In this document: one piece after another, positions 1 to 10,323 of the stretch | Layout of the letters: every line of letters starts with the position of its first letter | How positions within the stretch are numbered: the stretch's first letter is position 1 | Assembly (NCBI GenBank): GCA_015680685.1 | Contig: MNCI01018262.1 | Span: 5,979-69,978, forward strand | DNA length: 64,000 nucleotides | DNA from: Gnetum montanum | Taxonomy: Eukaryota; Streptophyta; Gnetopsida; Gnetales; Gnetaceae | Direction of reading: 5' to 3' | Notes under the pieces: generated by a model | The model's input: only the letters and a program-made list of their open reading frames with translations | What the model was told of the DNA's origin: nothing | The model's database searches: none | Made by a program: the position numbers and the translations under genes

Positions 1-880
1 AATTCTATGCCCTAGTACTATGCCCTCCTAGATCATTAGATGGCTTTTCTACCAATTGAGCCTTAAGGTTTTTCTCAACATGCCTTTTCAGTACCTCCTT
101 AAGGCAATCTAGGGCTTGCTCAAATGTAGACCCATAAGTAGTGAAGTCATCCATAAAGACTTCTACCCTGCTACTAATCTACTATTGAAGAATGCTAAGG
201 ACCAAATATTGAAATGTTGTAGGGGCATTGCATAGATCAAACAACATCTTACAATATGCAAAAGTCCTATAGAAACTCATGAATGTTGTCCTGGCCTGAT
301 CTTCTAGTGTAATTTGGATTTGATTATAGCCACTATAACCATACAAGAAGCTATAGTAACAATGTCTAGAAATGATATCCAACACTTGGTCCACAAATGA
401 CAATGGAAAATGATCTTTAAAAGTTGTCATGTTCAACAACCTAAAGTCAATGTAGACCTGGCGCTTTCCACCTTTCTTTGGCACAATTACGAGTGGGCTA
501 ATCCACTCACTATTTATGATGGAATAGATGAACCCTACATTAAGGAGGTGTTCAATTTCCTCTTTGATGATCTACTTCAATTTGGAATTCAGTTGTTACT
601 ACAGTTGCCTTCTTAGCTTCATGGCCGAGTCAATGTAGATATGATGTTGGCATACCCTTGGATTGATTCTAATCAATTCGAGATATGACCAAGCAAAGGC
701 TATTGATCATTTTTTGACCACTTGCAAGAACTTTTCTTTTTGTTTAAAAGCAAGATCTACATTAATTATGATTGGCTTACCATTATTTAGAAATGCATAC
801 TCTATGCTGGTTGGTAGATCTTTTAACTCTAAGGGCTCCTACTTAAAATTATCATGGATTTCTAACTTTTGCCAATAGGT
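1..880 (-). pseudogene. Element A pol: reverse transcriptase (partial)
   Basis: The minus-strand translation shows the pre-RT segment (EPLELKDLPTSIEYAFL near 840), the finger motif SPLVIVPKKGGKRQVYIDFR near 450-505, the SGYNQI and GLCNAP-like (DLCNAPTTFQ) blocks at 200-330, and the catalytic FMDD box at 146-157. These are the standard RT blocks of plant Ty3/gypsy elements. In-frame stops are present, for example just before the VEVFMDD stretch near 176-181, so it is not translated as one protein. RNase H and integrase should lie beyond base 1 and cannot be judged. Its value is as the likely pol-bearing relative of the pol-less elements B, C and E. Confidence 0.88.
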
Positions 881-1094
881 ATCATCATCTTCTTCATCAA
901 AGAGTTGGTGATGAACTTGCGTAAGTTCATCCATGCCTTCGACATAGGCACATGTCAGGTGCTCAGTTGGTTCTATGCATAGTGTTCTACTATCAGAGTT
1001 AGCTATTAACCACTAGGTGCCCTCCTATTTTGTGGCTACTCCATACATGTACCTTTGGATATTAGTTTCATGCACAAATTGATTTCATGCTTTA

Positions 1095-4029
1095 ATGTAT
1101 GTTCTTTTAATGGACCAAATTTTCTGCACACAATTGCACCCATTATTGTTGTATGCAATGCATGGAAAACACTTCTTCTCTAGTCATCCAAATTTTTTCA
1201 ACTTGGAGATTTCCAAGGACAGGTTCCTTATGCTGATTCATGTACCAACTATGTTTAACCATGCCCTTTCCATAATGATGGGGAAATTACCTTTGTAGTT
1301 TTCTAATTTGATTATCAAACAATTAGTAGGGTAGGACCACCCAAAAACTATGGTGACAATGTCCTCCACTAGTCCCAAAGGAATAGTGATTAACTAGTCT
1401 ACCAACTCTAGATAGATATTGCTCTTCTTGAGAGGTGGTAGGCTCCATGCCTTTTACATGTCATAGGAGATGAGATTAATACTAGAATCAAAATGAAGAA
1501 GAGCTTTGCATGGCTCATATCCAATGATATGTAAGTAAATAAGAGGACTTCCTAGGTTAGATCTTTTCATGGGAAGGTTGCTAGCCTTGATCCAATCAGA
1601 AACAACATGCATTAACATCATAGTGTATATTTGAGGTAGTGTTTGGTTTGAAGGACTCTCAAATGTGTTTAGTGCAGAGGATGAGGGTGTTGGAGATATA
1701 GGGAAACTTGCCACATTAGGTTGTGAAGGTTTGGGAGGACTATTGGGTTAGAAAAATGATCATTTCCTGAATCAATTATTTGAATCACTCAACTATAAAG
1801 TCAGTTGTTAATGTACAACCCTGTAGCATTTCATTGTTGTGGCTATGGGGGAATTTTGCCTTGCATGGATGAAGCAGGAGGTAACTTGGTTGAGGGTGAA
1901 GGAATATGTACAGATTAATGAGAGGATGGTATGGATATGGGTTCTCCCCTTGAGTTGATGATGAATGAGTTTGATGGTACTCTGGAGGGTAATAATGATG
2001 TTAGAATGAGGCATGGCTTATAGAGCTTTATGTAGAAACAAGCTACTAAACATAGTACCCATATGGATTTGATTGTTTGTAAGGCTAATATTATCTTGGT
2101 GGTGGCATCCCCCATGACTGTGGTTGGTACCACTATTGGTATTGCTCATATGGTTGTGGCAGAGCTCCACTTGGATAGTAAGATTATTATTGTTGGTGAA
2201 ACTACCTCAGATTGCCTTGAGGATATGGCAATCATCTAGGTGCTTGCCTTCTTACTAGTCATAGATTCAATGTGTACATCCCAGACTCTTGTAACTATGA
2301 CATCATAGTGCAACATCCCTTAGGATGGTCATATTGAAAAATGTCACACCCACCATCATCTTCAGAGTTTGTCTCCACAACTTCTTCTACTACAGCAGCT
2401 TTGCCCATACCTCTCTAGTAGGCTTGTTCAGCTTCTTTCTACCTCCTATGATTATGATAACTATTCTACTTTTTGGATTCTTTAGCAATATTCATAGTAA
2501 TTTGGAACTTATCATCCAAGGAGTCCCATAATTTGTCAACCTTTGCTGAAATATTAAAAACAAATTTTTGGATGGGCAAAGTTTTCTTGTTCACCACTTC
2601 ATCAAGTGGTGACTCCTCCTTATCACAAAATTGGACCTCCCTTTTTCTGATGGAAAGGTCCCTATTATATTATTCTACACTTACTCTTTTTTGTAGCTTA
2701 CCTTCTTCTTTTGCTACCTGCTCTATCAGCCTTTGTATCTAATAAGCTCTTAGTTCAAATAATCTCTCTTGGACATAAACCCCAAGAGTTCTTCTAGTTT
2801 CTACTCTAAGCCCATCTATAATGTGGTAGAGTTTCTCCCTCTAAGAATAACCATGGCTAGGGCATCGATGTAAGAGAGAAAGGTTCATGTGTTTCCTATT
2901 TCCAGCCTTGGATTTTCCTTCTTAGATTGGACACTCTAAAGTACATTTGGTATTTTTCATTAAATAGTTCCAACATGATACTCCATTTGCAAATGGATTC
3001 TATCTCTAAGGATAGCTACAAGCTTTTTTCCTCTTTAATGACTATCTTAGGGAATAGCTTGAGTTTTTGGTAATTATTTTCAATGTTTTGCAAGGCACAT
3101 GCCTCATGGAGAGCTTGTAGATGTGTCTGTGGATCAGAGTTATATCCCACCTCAAATCTTAGAATATTGTTCATGTCTAAGTGCTTGATCTGACTATCTT
3201 TCACATTCCTAGTTAGGATCTTGACTACCTCTGCAATGTTAAGCATGCTTCAAGTTACCAACAAAGGCTCATCATCATCATGATTTTGTTATCATTGTTA
3301 ATGTCCTCTGTTTCCCCTTCGTTCATTGTGGTCCTATTGGTCACCTCCATCATGGTTGTTTCTTCTATGATGTCTTTTAGAATCAAAAGAAGATGATGCA
3401 AATGAAGAAGGTGAAGAAGGAGGAGGACTACCACCACCATGATATTTTCCAATTCCCCCTTAGTTGTTACAACCATGTTTGTTGGTTTTCTTATCATCTT
3501 GATGCTTGTTCGATCCCTTGTTGTGATTGCCATCTTTTCTTGAACCTAGAGTATTGATCATGGACCATGGATTCTAGCCCACACTTCCATCATCAATAAC
3601 CAGGGGTGGAGAATTTTCATGTTGAGAACCCTCAAAGGGAGGGTCCTTATTGTCATCTTAGTCTAGTAGGAGCAAGGGATTAGTAAACCATTTTTCCTTC
3701 ATAGCCTCATGATGCTTCTTCTCGTGTTAATCTTACCTACATTGTATTTTAGTAGGATGGTAGTCCCAATAGTTGTAGTCATGCTCAACATATTCTTCTT
3801 GAAGATCGTGGATGCCTAACTTCTTAAGAGTTTGAAGCAACATCATGAGCACAAATCGATTGAGAGGCATTACAACATTGCCTTCCATGTCACACCATCA
3901 CAGTTTCTCATCTTGATGTAGGATGAAGGTGAAGTCAGGTATATACTCATCCAAATGAGTATATATCACTTTGCACTCTTGTGGGACTAATGATTTAACA
4001 TCATCATGCTTGTGAGAAGAAGAAGACAT
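1095..4029 (-). pseudogene. Element A gag-protease, degraded
   Basis: The start ATG is at 4029 (MSSSSHK..., as in the other family members: Ser-rich N-terminus). The text then follows the family gag: a TH.DEY.PDFTF block, an acidic/His-Ser-rich spacer, a DMNNI.RFE.GYN block (3130-3180), the capsid-like helical domain (2600-3000), and a Cys/His box (2310-2340). The protease part (1454-1714) reads SPLIYLHIIGYEPCKALLHF with the catalytic DSGS changed to FDSS, and PIIMERAWL near 1270. Many stops and frameshifts. The changed protease core suggests this copy was already inactive before other decay. Assignment rests on alignment by eye to the better-preserved copy B. Confidence 0.8.
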
Positions 4030-4162
4030 TTTACAAAACAAATAAAATTATTAGTGTGATTTTGTAATTATATAATTTGTGACTAATGTTAGCCTTGGGA
4101 TTTATCCAATGATATTAATAATATTCACTAATCCTAGGTAGTGCATGTTTCAACAAACATAG

Positions 4163-4180
4163 TCCCCAACAATGATGCCA
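4163..4180 (-). promoter_or_regulatory. Primer-binding site of A, tRNA-Asp type, decayed
   Basis: The plus strand reads like the 3' end of plant tRNA-Asp(GUC), with several C-to-T or G-to-A changes relative to the clean copy in element E (50585-50601). It sits directly inside the LTR that starts at 4182, as expected for a minus-strand element. Confidence 0.65.
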
Positions 4181-4181
4181 A

Positions 4182-5098
4182 TGATGAGCACCGAGGTACC
4201 CCTACGCCCAACCATACATATCACAAAGCACTCACACATGATCTAGTCAAATTTCATGGACTTTATAATTTCCGATACACTAGTCTCCTAGGAAGTGAAC
4301 CTTACCCTAATGGTCATTCATTGTCTTTCCAATTACACTTGTGATGCACATGGTATGGTTAAGTGTAATTGAGGCATATGATTTTTATTGTTTTGTGTTT
4401 TATTGTTCTTTGATGCTTAAAGAGAGAGATGAACTTAATAGCTAATTTAATTTAGGTAACTAACTAATCTCTAACTAGTCCTAACATAAGAATTTGGTCC
4501 CACTTTCTGTACACGTCCTGAACCCACGTATCCATTGTTAGGTTACCAAGAACCATGCTACTAGGTGCACCAAGCAATAACACTGCTAGGATAACTAAGT
4601 GAATATGTGTTTATGCTCAAAGTGATCATACTTATGTGTTTAATCTATTTAGCTTAATTAATTAACTGATTGCTTGAAGTTTACTTTAGATTAATTAATA
4701 GAATAATTAATGAAAATAATAAATGCATAAATAAATCATTAATCTATTCTAAGTGCTACAATGTTTAATCAAAAGACTCATCTTTATTGTTATAAACACT
4801 AGTGTGGTTCAGGTACAACAATGCTTGAATAAAGTTTCGTACACTTTTTGACTCCTATCGCGGGCACTCAAAAAAATATTCTAACTTTCAAATGGAAAAA
4901 CTATAGGAACTCTACTACTACTATGACTTCTAATGTCCATAAACATGGTTAAAAGCTCGTATTTATAGTTTTTGCAATAGGACTATGTCGATGTAGCCTC
5001 GTCAATGGGGCAACACCACATAAATGGGACTCCATTGACAGGGGCCCATTGACGAGGCCATGTCAATGAGGGCTTGTTGAAATGACACTTTGATGCTC
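4182..5098 (-). repeat. LTR of element A (5' LTR in element orientation)
   Basis: The inner end matches the family terminus (TGATGAG... on the plus strand). A TATA box on the minus strand (rc of atttatag, 4961-4968) and the family blocks 'gactcctatcgcgggcac' (4851-4868) and the start-of-transcript region are present. The outer end is not sharp; the last plausible ...CA lies near 5098. The GCGATATCGC palindromes seen in B, C and E are absent here, where the U3 instead has repeats around 'cattgacgaggc'. Confidence 0.6.
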
Positions 5099-5432
5099 AT
5101 AAGCCTCAATGTTGTAGAAATCTTGAATATGTTTGAAATCTAAAATCAGGTTTTTGTAGGACTTGATTTTTTTGGGTTGTCCCATATTGTTGAAGAAATT
5201 GAAGTGTTGAATTGAATTGAATTAGATTTGTTAGAAAATTTGATTGATCCCACTTTAATGACTTTTGAACTTCCAAATTTTTTGGTGGACTAGATATGTG
5301 ATAAAAATTGCAAAAATACTTTAATGGAATTATTGGAGATGATGAAGTAGGAATGTGTAAAACTAATAATTGTTGATGGAGTTGTTGAAAGTTACTCAAT
5401 AGTTGTTGATGAATGCTAGATGAAGAATAAAT
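5099..5432. other. Spacer between LTR of A and repeat R1
   Basis: AT-rich, with a 97-codon minus-strand open frame (5106-5399) that has no recognisable domain. Probably the downstream continuation of R1 rather than a gene. Confidence 0.35.
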
Positions 5433-5945
5433 ATGTTGAAGAGGATAATGGCAAATGTGAATTTATAGAATAATAATAACTTGATAAAATATTAATAAAT
5501 TATTAACAATGATGATACGAATATAGAGAAATTTATAATAAATTTAGTGTTCTATTTCTTACATCTAATGACATCACTTACAAACATGATTTACCGACAT
5601 ATTTATATCCAAATGATGGGGTCATAACAGTATATGATGGCACATGCCTATTTTATGGAAAAATGGATTAGAAAATGAAAAGACATAAGAGATTGGGGCC
5701 AAAATGTAGTTACATCCACCCCTTAATTTTTCAATAAAAGTGGAAAATAATAGAATTTCCAATCTAGTCTCATGTGGAAAAATAATTCAAATATAAATTA
5801 CATGACTTTGGTCCGTATATTACAAAAGAGCTTTTTGGCTTGAATTGAATTTTGTCTTTACTTGAGAATTGAGCTTTAACTAAATGTTTTTACTTAATTT
5901 TACTACCTTTCCATATGTATTTATGAGCTTCTACTACCTTGAATT
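5433..5945 (-). repeat. Repeat R1, copy 1 (promoter-like on minus strand)
   Basis: About 510 bp aligning by eye with 51399-51912 at clear but diverged identity. On the minus strand both copies hold a TATA-like 'tataaatatg' (plus-strand position about 5601-5612 here) preceded by an AT-rich upstream part, so R1 resembles an LTR or the 5' end of an unknown element. No protein-coding signal. Confidence 0.6.
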
Positions 5946-6179
5946 TAGGATTATTAAATGTGTTTCTTTGTCTTGTTTCTAAATAGCAACATGAGCATTT
6001 GGAATGAGTGGAGTAAGAGTTTCCAAAGTGCATACTAGGATCAACAATATTAACATATTAATGGTAAGGTTATGATAATTGGTTTTATTTTTTAAGGAAG
6101 TTTTAGGTTGATAATTATTGGGAATTGAACTTGCTAGTTCATATTTTCAAAAGAAAGAGAATATATCTTATTCTATTTA
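5946..6179. other. Unassigned AT-rich sequence
   Basis: No open frame or repeat recognised between R1 copy 1 and the inverted Penelope fragment. Confidence 0.4.
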
Positions 6180-6520
6180 CATTATCTTGTTTATGAAAGG
6201 CCATCATCCTTCATTAATTTCTAAGCCTCAATCTCTATTCACATTCTTAGGGTCTAACTTGATCTCTATAGACTCTCTAATTTTGCATTCTAAATAATTT
6301 TTTATATTGGTTAGGAATTTACATTTATCTAGTAAGTAAGTGTGTTAGTTTGATCTTTTAATAACTTGTTAATGTATTTTGCCAAAGGATATTTTTCAAA
6401 TTTATTATATTTTATGTCTCCTTCATGTTCTTTAAGTTTGATAATGATGTTTCTTGCACTTTCTCTTGTACATACTTTTCCACAAGATTATTCTATTTAA
6501 TAAATTCCTTTGCAATCAAT
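6180..6520 (-). pseudogene. Inverted Penelope-like element fragment: GIY-YIG endonuclease C-terminus
   Basis: The minus strand aligns closely with 8530-8880 of the plus-strand Penelope-like element, at both DNA and protein level. It reads CKGIY.IE.SCGKV followed by ARNIIIKLKEHEGDIKYN, then REsIEIKLDPKNVNRD.GLEINEG. The GIY triad, the Cys pair with CGK, and the RLKEH-type helix are hallmarks of the Penelope endonuclease. In-frame stops are present. It is a separate, 5'-truncated copy in opposite orientation, 0.4 kb from the larger one. Confidence 0.72.
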
Positions 6521-6935
6521 TGTAGTCTCATGAATTCTTTGGAACTACATTAGAGAATTTTTTTTGGCCTTGAGATATATAAACTATGAGTGTATATAAT
6601 GAATTCGCACAAGATTTCTACTTCTAAACATAAAAAGTCACATTCACATAATAACATTGAGTAAGGTGTTTACATCTTCACATTTAACTAATAAAAAATA
6701 AAATATTTTTATACTTGTTCAATATCTTTTCAAATTTTAGTATTAAGTCCATGTCCTAAAGCAACACATCCATACAATACAATAGCATATGATAGTCTAA
6801 AATTGTTTTTGAGATTCCAAGCCCAAAGTCCAAAATCTTTGCATTTGCTTCTGAAAACATACAAAGCCTTGAAACCTCATGTTATTCTTTCTTTGATGCA
6901 CTTATTAGATTTCAAGGCATATAATCAATCTTTCT
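6490..6935 (-). pseudogene. LINE fragment 1a: region after reverse transcriptase
   Basis: Minus-strand text reads KALYVFRSKCKDFGLWAW, then a block matching LINE LLYG.E.WG (VLYGCVALGHGL, about 6745-6785), KDIEQV.KYF, and TPYSMLLCECDFLCLEVE. This order is the post-RT thumb/connection region of plant non-LTR retrotransposons. It fits as the continuation of fragment 1b at 9080-9614, with the Penelope-like element inserted between. Stops and frameshifts throughout. Confidence 0.65.
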
Positions 6936-7419
6936 AAATAACCCTTGAGTGAAGATATCATTGACTTATCAAATAAAGGTTTATATTTTGTCATTTCTCT
7001 TAAAAACATTGAATATGAAGACTTTATTATTACTATAGAGAAACCCATTAGAAATACTGATAAAGTAAAATCTATAAGAATTGTTCATTGTAGCGTAAAC
7101 ATTTTACTTAAAGCTAAAATGTCTAGGAGTAATGTTTCCAAGAAATAATTCAAAGCACTTTGTGACTTGAAGATAAATAAAAATTCTTCTAAAATTAGGC
7201 AAGGAAATAAAGAAAAAGTAGTAGTAATAATGGATGAGAAAACATATAAAGAGAAAAGTTTAGAACTTATAGCTTATAATAGTTATAAAATACTAGATAA
7301 AGATCTAACTTTGAAAATTGTAACAACAGCTAGAAAAGTCATAATAGAATTGAATTTTGATGAAAAGACCAAAAAGTATCTTATTCCCATCCATTGTCAT
7401 CCCCCATAAATATATGTTG

Positions 7420-8240
7420 CTGATATGATTCATAAAATGGTATTCCACTTAGAGCTATAGGTGAGATAATTGGTTCTTCAACATATGCCCTAGCTAAGTA
7501 TCTTGATGATAATATTCTTGTATAACTTGTTGGACATACTAATTCTTGTATAAGAAATACCCAACATTATGTTGATTTTATTTCTAGTATCACACTAGGA
7601 TCCAAGGATATCATTGTGAGCTTTGAACTTGTATTCCTTTTTACCATGATTCCATTAGAAGAAGACTTTAGAGTCATTAGTAAAAAAGTCAATAAGAGAG
7701 TAGCCAATCTTGTCAAGCTATGTTTAGAAACCACTTATTTTAGATATAATGATGCATACTATGAGCAAGTGCAAGGAGTTCCGATGGGATCACCTCTTTT
7801 TCCTATTGTAGCTAATCTATACATGGAAGGCTTTGAATGTAAAGCTTTAAATTCATACTTTCTAAAGATAAAGCATTGGATTAGATAGGCTGATGATATA
7901 TAATGTCTTTGGCAATATGGCGAAGAAGAACTAGATAAATTTCATACATACATAAAATCATTAATTGTAATATTCAATTTACTATTGAGGAAGAACATAA
8001 TGCTCTCTTCCTTTCTTAGATGTTAGTGTTACCAAGATAATGGATGACAATAATAATTTAAAAAAATCTTGTAAACTCTACATGAAAAAAACTCATACAG
8101 ATAGATATTTGAATACTAATTCTAACCATCCATTTAGTTAGAAAATAAGAATTTTAAGAACCTTAATGTTTAGAGCTCTTATAGTTTGTAACATGAAAAC
8201 CTTAAAAGAAGAGTCTAAACATCTTAATCATGTCTTTCAA
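7420..8240 (+). pseudogene. PLE reverse transcriptase
   Basis: Readable blocks: IPLRAIV.EIIGSSTYALAK (partly reconstructed across stops), DFISSITLGSKDIIVSFE, then GVPMGSPLFPIVANLYME at 7775-7828, and the catalytic ADD at 7889-7897. A TAG (7886) directly precedes ADD where the Tyr of YADD is expected, and a TAA follows at 7901. Further on, KKTHTDRYLNTNSNHPFS (8090-8145) and RTLMFRAL match the conserved KPTHTDRYL...H....K segment that is specific to PLEs. Best open stretch is 7616-7888. Inactive, but family assignment is firm. Confidence 0.85.
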
Positions 8241-8303
8241 GTGAATGGTCATAACTCAAACATTATTGAAAAGGCTTGCAATGATAACATTATTAATTGA
8301 CTT

Positions 8304-8747
8304 GTGCAAAGAAAAATATCTCTTAAACATAATATTGATGATAAAGAATTAGATGAAGATTCAATTAAGAACAAAGATAATTATAAATATTTTGTTGCAA
8401 TACTACCATACCATATAGGAATTTTTGATAAACTAGGAAGATTATTAAGAAAAGAAAATACTAGAACTCTATTTCAACCTATCAGTAAAATTAGTGATCA
8501 GTGCTCCCCTTAAGAAAGATAAATTAGAGAGCCTTGATTATAAAGTTGTTTATCGACTAGAATGCTCTTGTTGAAAAGTATACATAGGAAAAGTAGAAGA
8601 AGCATTCTTATTAGACTTAAAAAACATGAAGGAGACATAAAACATAAGATAATTAAGAAATCCCCATTAGTAGAACATGTTAATAATTCCTTAACAAATG
8701 AAACTAAACACACATGGCAACTAGAAAAATGCAAAGTCTTAGCCTAG
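8304..8747 (+). pseudogene. PLE linker and GIY-YIG endonuclease
   Basis: The linker reads YFVAILPYHIGIFDKLGRLL, then PISKISDQCSPLKK, matching the VLPY....E...R.L block before the PLE endonuclease. The endonuclease reads KVVYRLECSC, a stop, KVYIGKV, then RLKKHEGDIKHK. The GIY position is degraded to VVYR, but the Cys pair, the VYIG and the KKH helix remain. A C-terminal tail (IREFIEIKLHSNNINRDEG) follows to about 8850. This domain nicks target DNA to prime reverse transcription in the family. One frameshift near 8513 separates linker and endonuclease frames. Confidence 0.78.
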
Positions 8748-8889
8748 ATAGAAAATTATATAGAGAGAAAAATTAGAGAGTTCATAGAGATTAAGCTACA
8801 TTCCAATAATATTAATAGAGATGAAGGTTTAGAGATTAATGAAGGATGGTGACCTCTCATAATCAAAATCATGCATAATAATTTATATT

Positions 8890-9079
8890 TAATACAACAA
8901 CAACAATAGTTGACAAATAAATTAATATTCATTATTCCATAGCATTAAATACTTTACAAATAAGGCTTTATAAAAAATAACAATATTTTTTTATAATAGT
9001 AATAATAAATTAATTGTTAATTATTATAATAATTCTATAAAAATTCATTTCGTAGACCCTTTTAAATAAATAATAAGTA
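8890..9079. other. AT-rich sequence downstream of the PLE
   Basis: Very AT-rich with runs of t and ataataat. Could include the PLE 3' end. No coding signal. Confidence 0.4.
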
Positions 9080-9614
9080 TGATAACAATATAGGACTGAC
9101 TTTTTCCAAGAAACATGTAAATAACCTCTTCCATTCTTATTACTTAGTACTACTAATGATGAATCTAGAGAGGATATAAAACTAGTATGGTTTTAGATTA
9201 TAAGAAGAAAAATCTTAGAAGATCTAAATATTTAAAGAAATCTACTACATTCACATTGGTACCTCTAAAATGGAAGTTATAACAGGTATTTCTTATATCT
9301 TAGATCATCAATTTGGTTTTATACACATTTACTTGAAGACTAAATGAGTGACAATAATTTTCTAAACTTTACAACATATTTTGCATACATTTTTCTATAG
9401 TGGAGATCAAGGTAGCATCATCTATAATATTCTACATAATCTACCTAAGCAAGGCTTAGGTGGAAACTATAATCTTGCATAATGTTGAAGTTAATGCATA
9501 TGAAAACATAAGTAGATTGAATGAACACATCAAAAGGCCCTAAAAACATGCCTTGAAAATCTCATGCATAATCTAATGGATCATATGAAATACACATACA
9601 TCAAATCAACATTC
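9080..9614 (-). pseudogene. LINE fragment 1b: reverse transcriptase palm
   Basis: On the minus strand a degraded catalytic box IIDDATLIS (codons at 9417-9428, normally YADDATLI) is followed by LENYCHSFSLQVNVYKTKLM, then NFHFRGTNVNVVDFFKYL. This is the LINE RT core: YADD, the .L..YC...GL.vN..KTK block, and the YLG block. It is the 5' neighbour, in element sense, of fragment 1a. Multiple stops. The right edge coincides with the insertion of element B. Confidence 0.65.
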
Positions 9615-9619
9615 TTATG
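9615..9619 (+). repeat. Target-site duplication TTATG, left side of B
   Basis: TTATG directly before the left LTR is repeated exactly at 16146-16150 after the right LTR. Confidence 0.9.
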
Positions 9620-10323
9620 TGATGAGATGCGATATGCGTACGTGATATCGTAGTTGTCGCGATGTCGCATCCCATGCGATATCGCGTACGCAATATTGCG
9701 TCATCCACTGCGATATCGCAGTCCGTCGTCAAATCTATAAATAAGAGGTGGAACTCCCCTCATTTCCCATCCTGGCTAGAAGTAGCGAAGCTCTAGTAGT
9801 TTGATTACTCCAGAGTTAGATTAATTTTCCATGTGCCTGCAGTAGGAGTCCTAGAGTGAACGACTCTTTATTCGAGTAATATTGTACCTGAACACAAGTT
9901 GTGTATGGCAATAAAGACGAACTTGATTCGATAAACCTTGCAGTGCATGGATAGGATTTTATTTATTGTTATTTATTGCTTTCCTAGAATGCGGTATGAG
10001 TATGATTTGATTACGAGCATCTAAGGATGTGTACGGCTAGTCAAGGAATCGACTGCTCGTCGCATGCAGTATGAGTACGACTTGATTACGAGCATTGTGA
10101 CTACTTGGTAACCCAGTAGCGTATTTTAGAATCTATGCTTGGTAATCCCAGTGGTAGTCCAGTGTGTACAGCTAGTCAAGGAATCAGCTGCTCATCGCAC
10201 TTAGGCTAGTTAGGTTCTCTCACCCTTCACTCCTAGAACGTGGGGTAAGTACAAGTTGGCTACGAGCACCTACGGGTGTGTATGGCTAGTCAAGGAATTG
10301 GCTGCTTATCACACTTAGGCTAG
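9620..10323 (+). repeat. Left LTR of B (to the assembly gap)
   Basis: Aligns with 15100-15735 of the right LTR. Contains the palindrome-rich U3 (9625-9720), TATA box, a conserved 'aggagtcctagagtgaacg' block, and three diverged copies of a ~37-bp unit 'gtgtacggctagtcaaggaa' at about 10029, 10163 and 10277. Confidence 0.92.
9625..9722 (+). promoter_or_regulatory. U3 palindrome cluster and TATA box of B
   Basis: Within ~100 bp there are repeated near-copies of the palindrome GCGATATCGC and of the palindrome GCGTACGC (gcgtacgtgatatcg, tgcgatatcgcgtacgc, actgcgatatcgcag). TATAAATA follows at 9736-9743. The cluster recurs in the right LTR (15100-15150) and in C, D and E. Its place upstream of the core promoter suggests a binding site array, which is inference. 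Confidence 0.7.

Larger units (their letters stand above)
1..5098 (-). mobile_element. Element A: Ty3/gypsy (Athila/Tat-type) retrotransposon, left part cut by window edge
   Basis: Reading right to left on the minus strand this holds an LTR (from 4182), a decayed primer-binding site, gag from 4029, an aspartic protease near 1100-1715, and the start of reverse transcriptase down to base 1. The order LTR-PBS-gag-PR-RT is that of Ty3/gypsy elements, and the tRNA-Asp primer site together with the RT text points to the Athila/Tat group. It belongs to the same family as B, C, D and E by gag and protease, but is the only one here with pol. All reading frames carry stops, so this copy is dead. The right LTR boundary is uncertain. 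Confidence 0.85.
6945..8880 (+). mobile_element. Penelope-like element (PLE), plus strand, decayed
   Basis: In order: an N-terminal region (6945-7409), reverse transcriptase (about 7420-8240), a linker, and a GIY-YIG endonuclease (about 8510-8745) followed by a C-terminal tail. RT fused upstream of GIY-YIG defines Penelope-like elements. Among plants, PLEs have been reported in conifers as the Dryad family, with an animal origin proposed; placing this copy there is inference from content. Several stops and frameshifts break the single long ORF. It sits inside a LINE (fragments 1a and 1b). No target-site duplication was found. Confidence 0.8.

Noticed and set aside
5106-5399. 97-codon minus-strand ORF as a gene
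   Set aside because: Low-complexity Gln/Leu/Ser text, no domain, directly beside retroelement ends.
9960-10323. Three spaced ~37-bp repeats as a CRISPR-like array
   Set aside because: Repeats are diverged, differently spaced and lie in an LTR of a eukaryotic retroelement; no cas genes.
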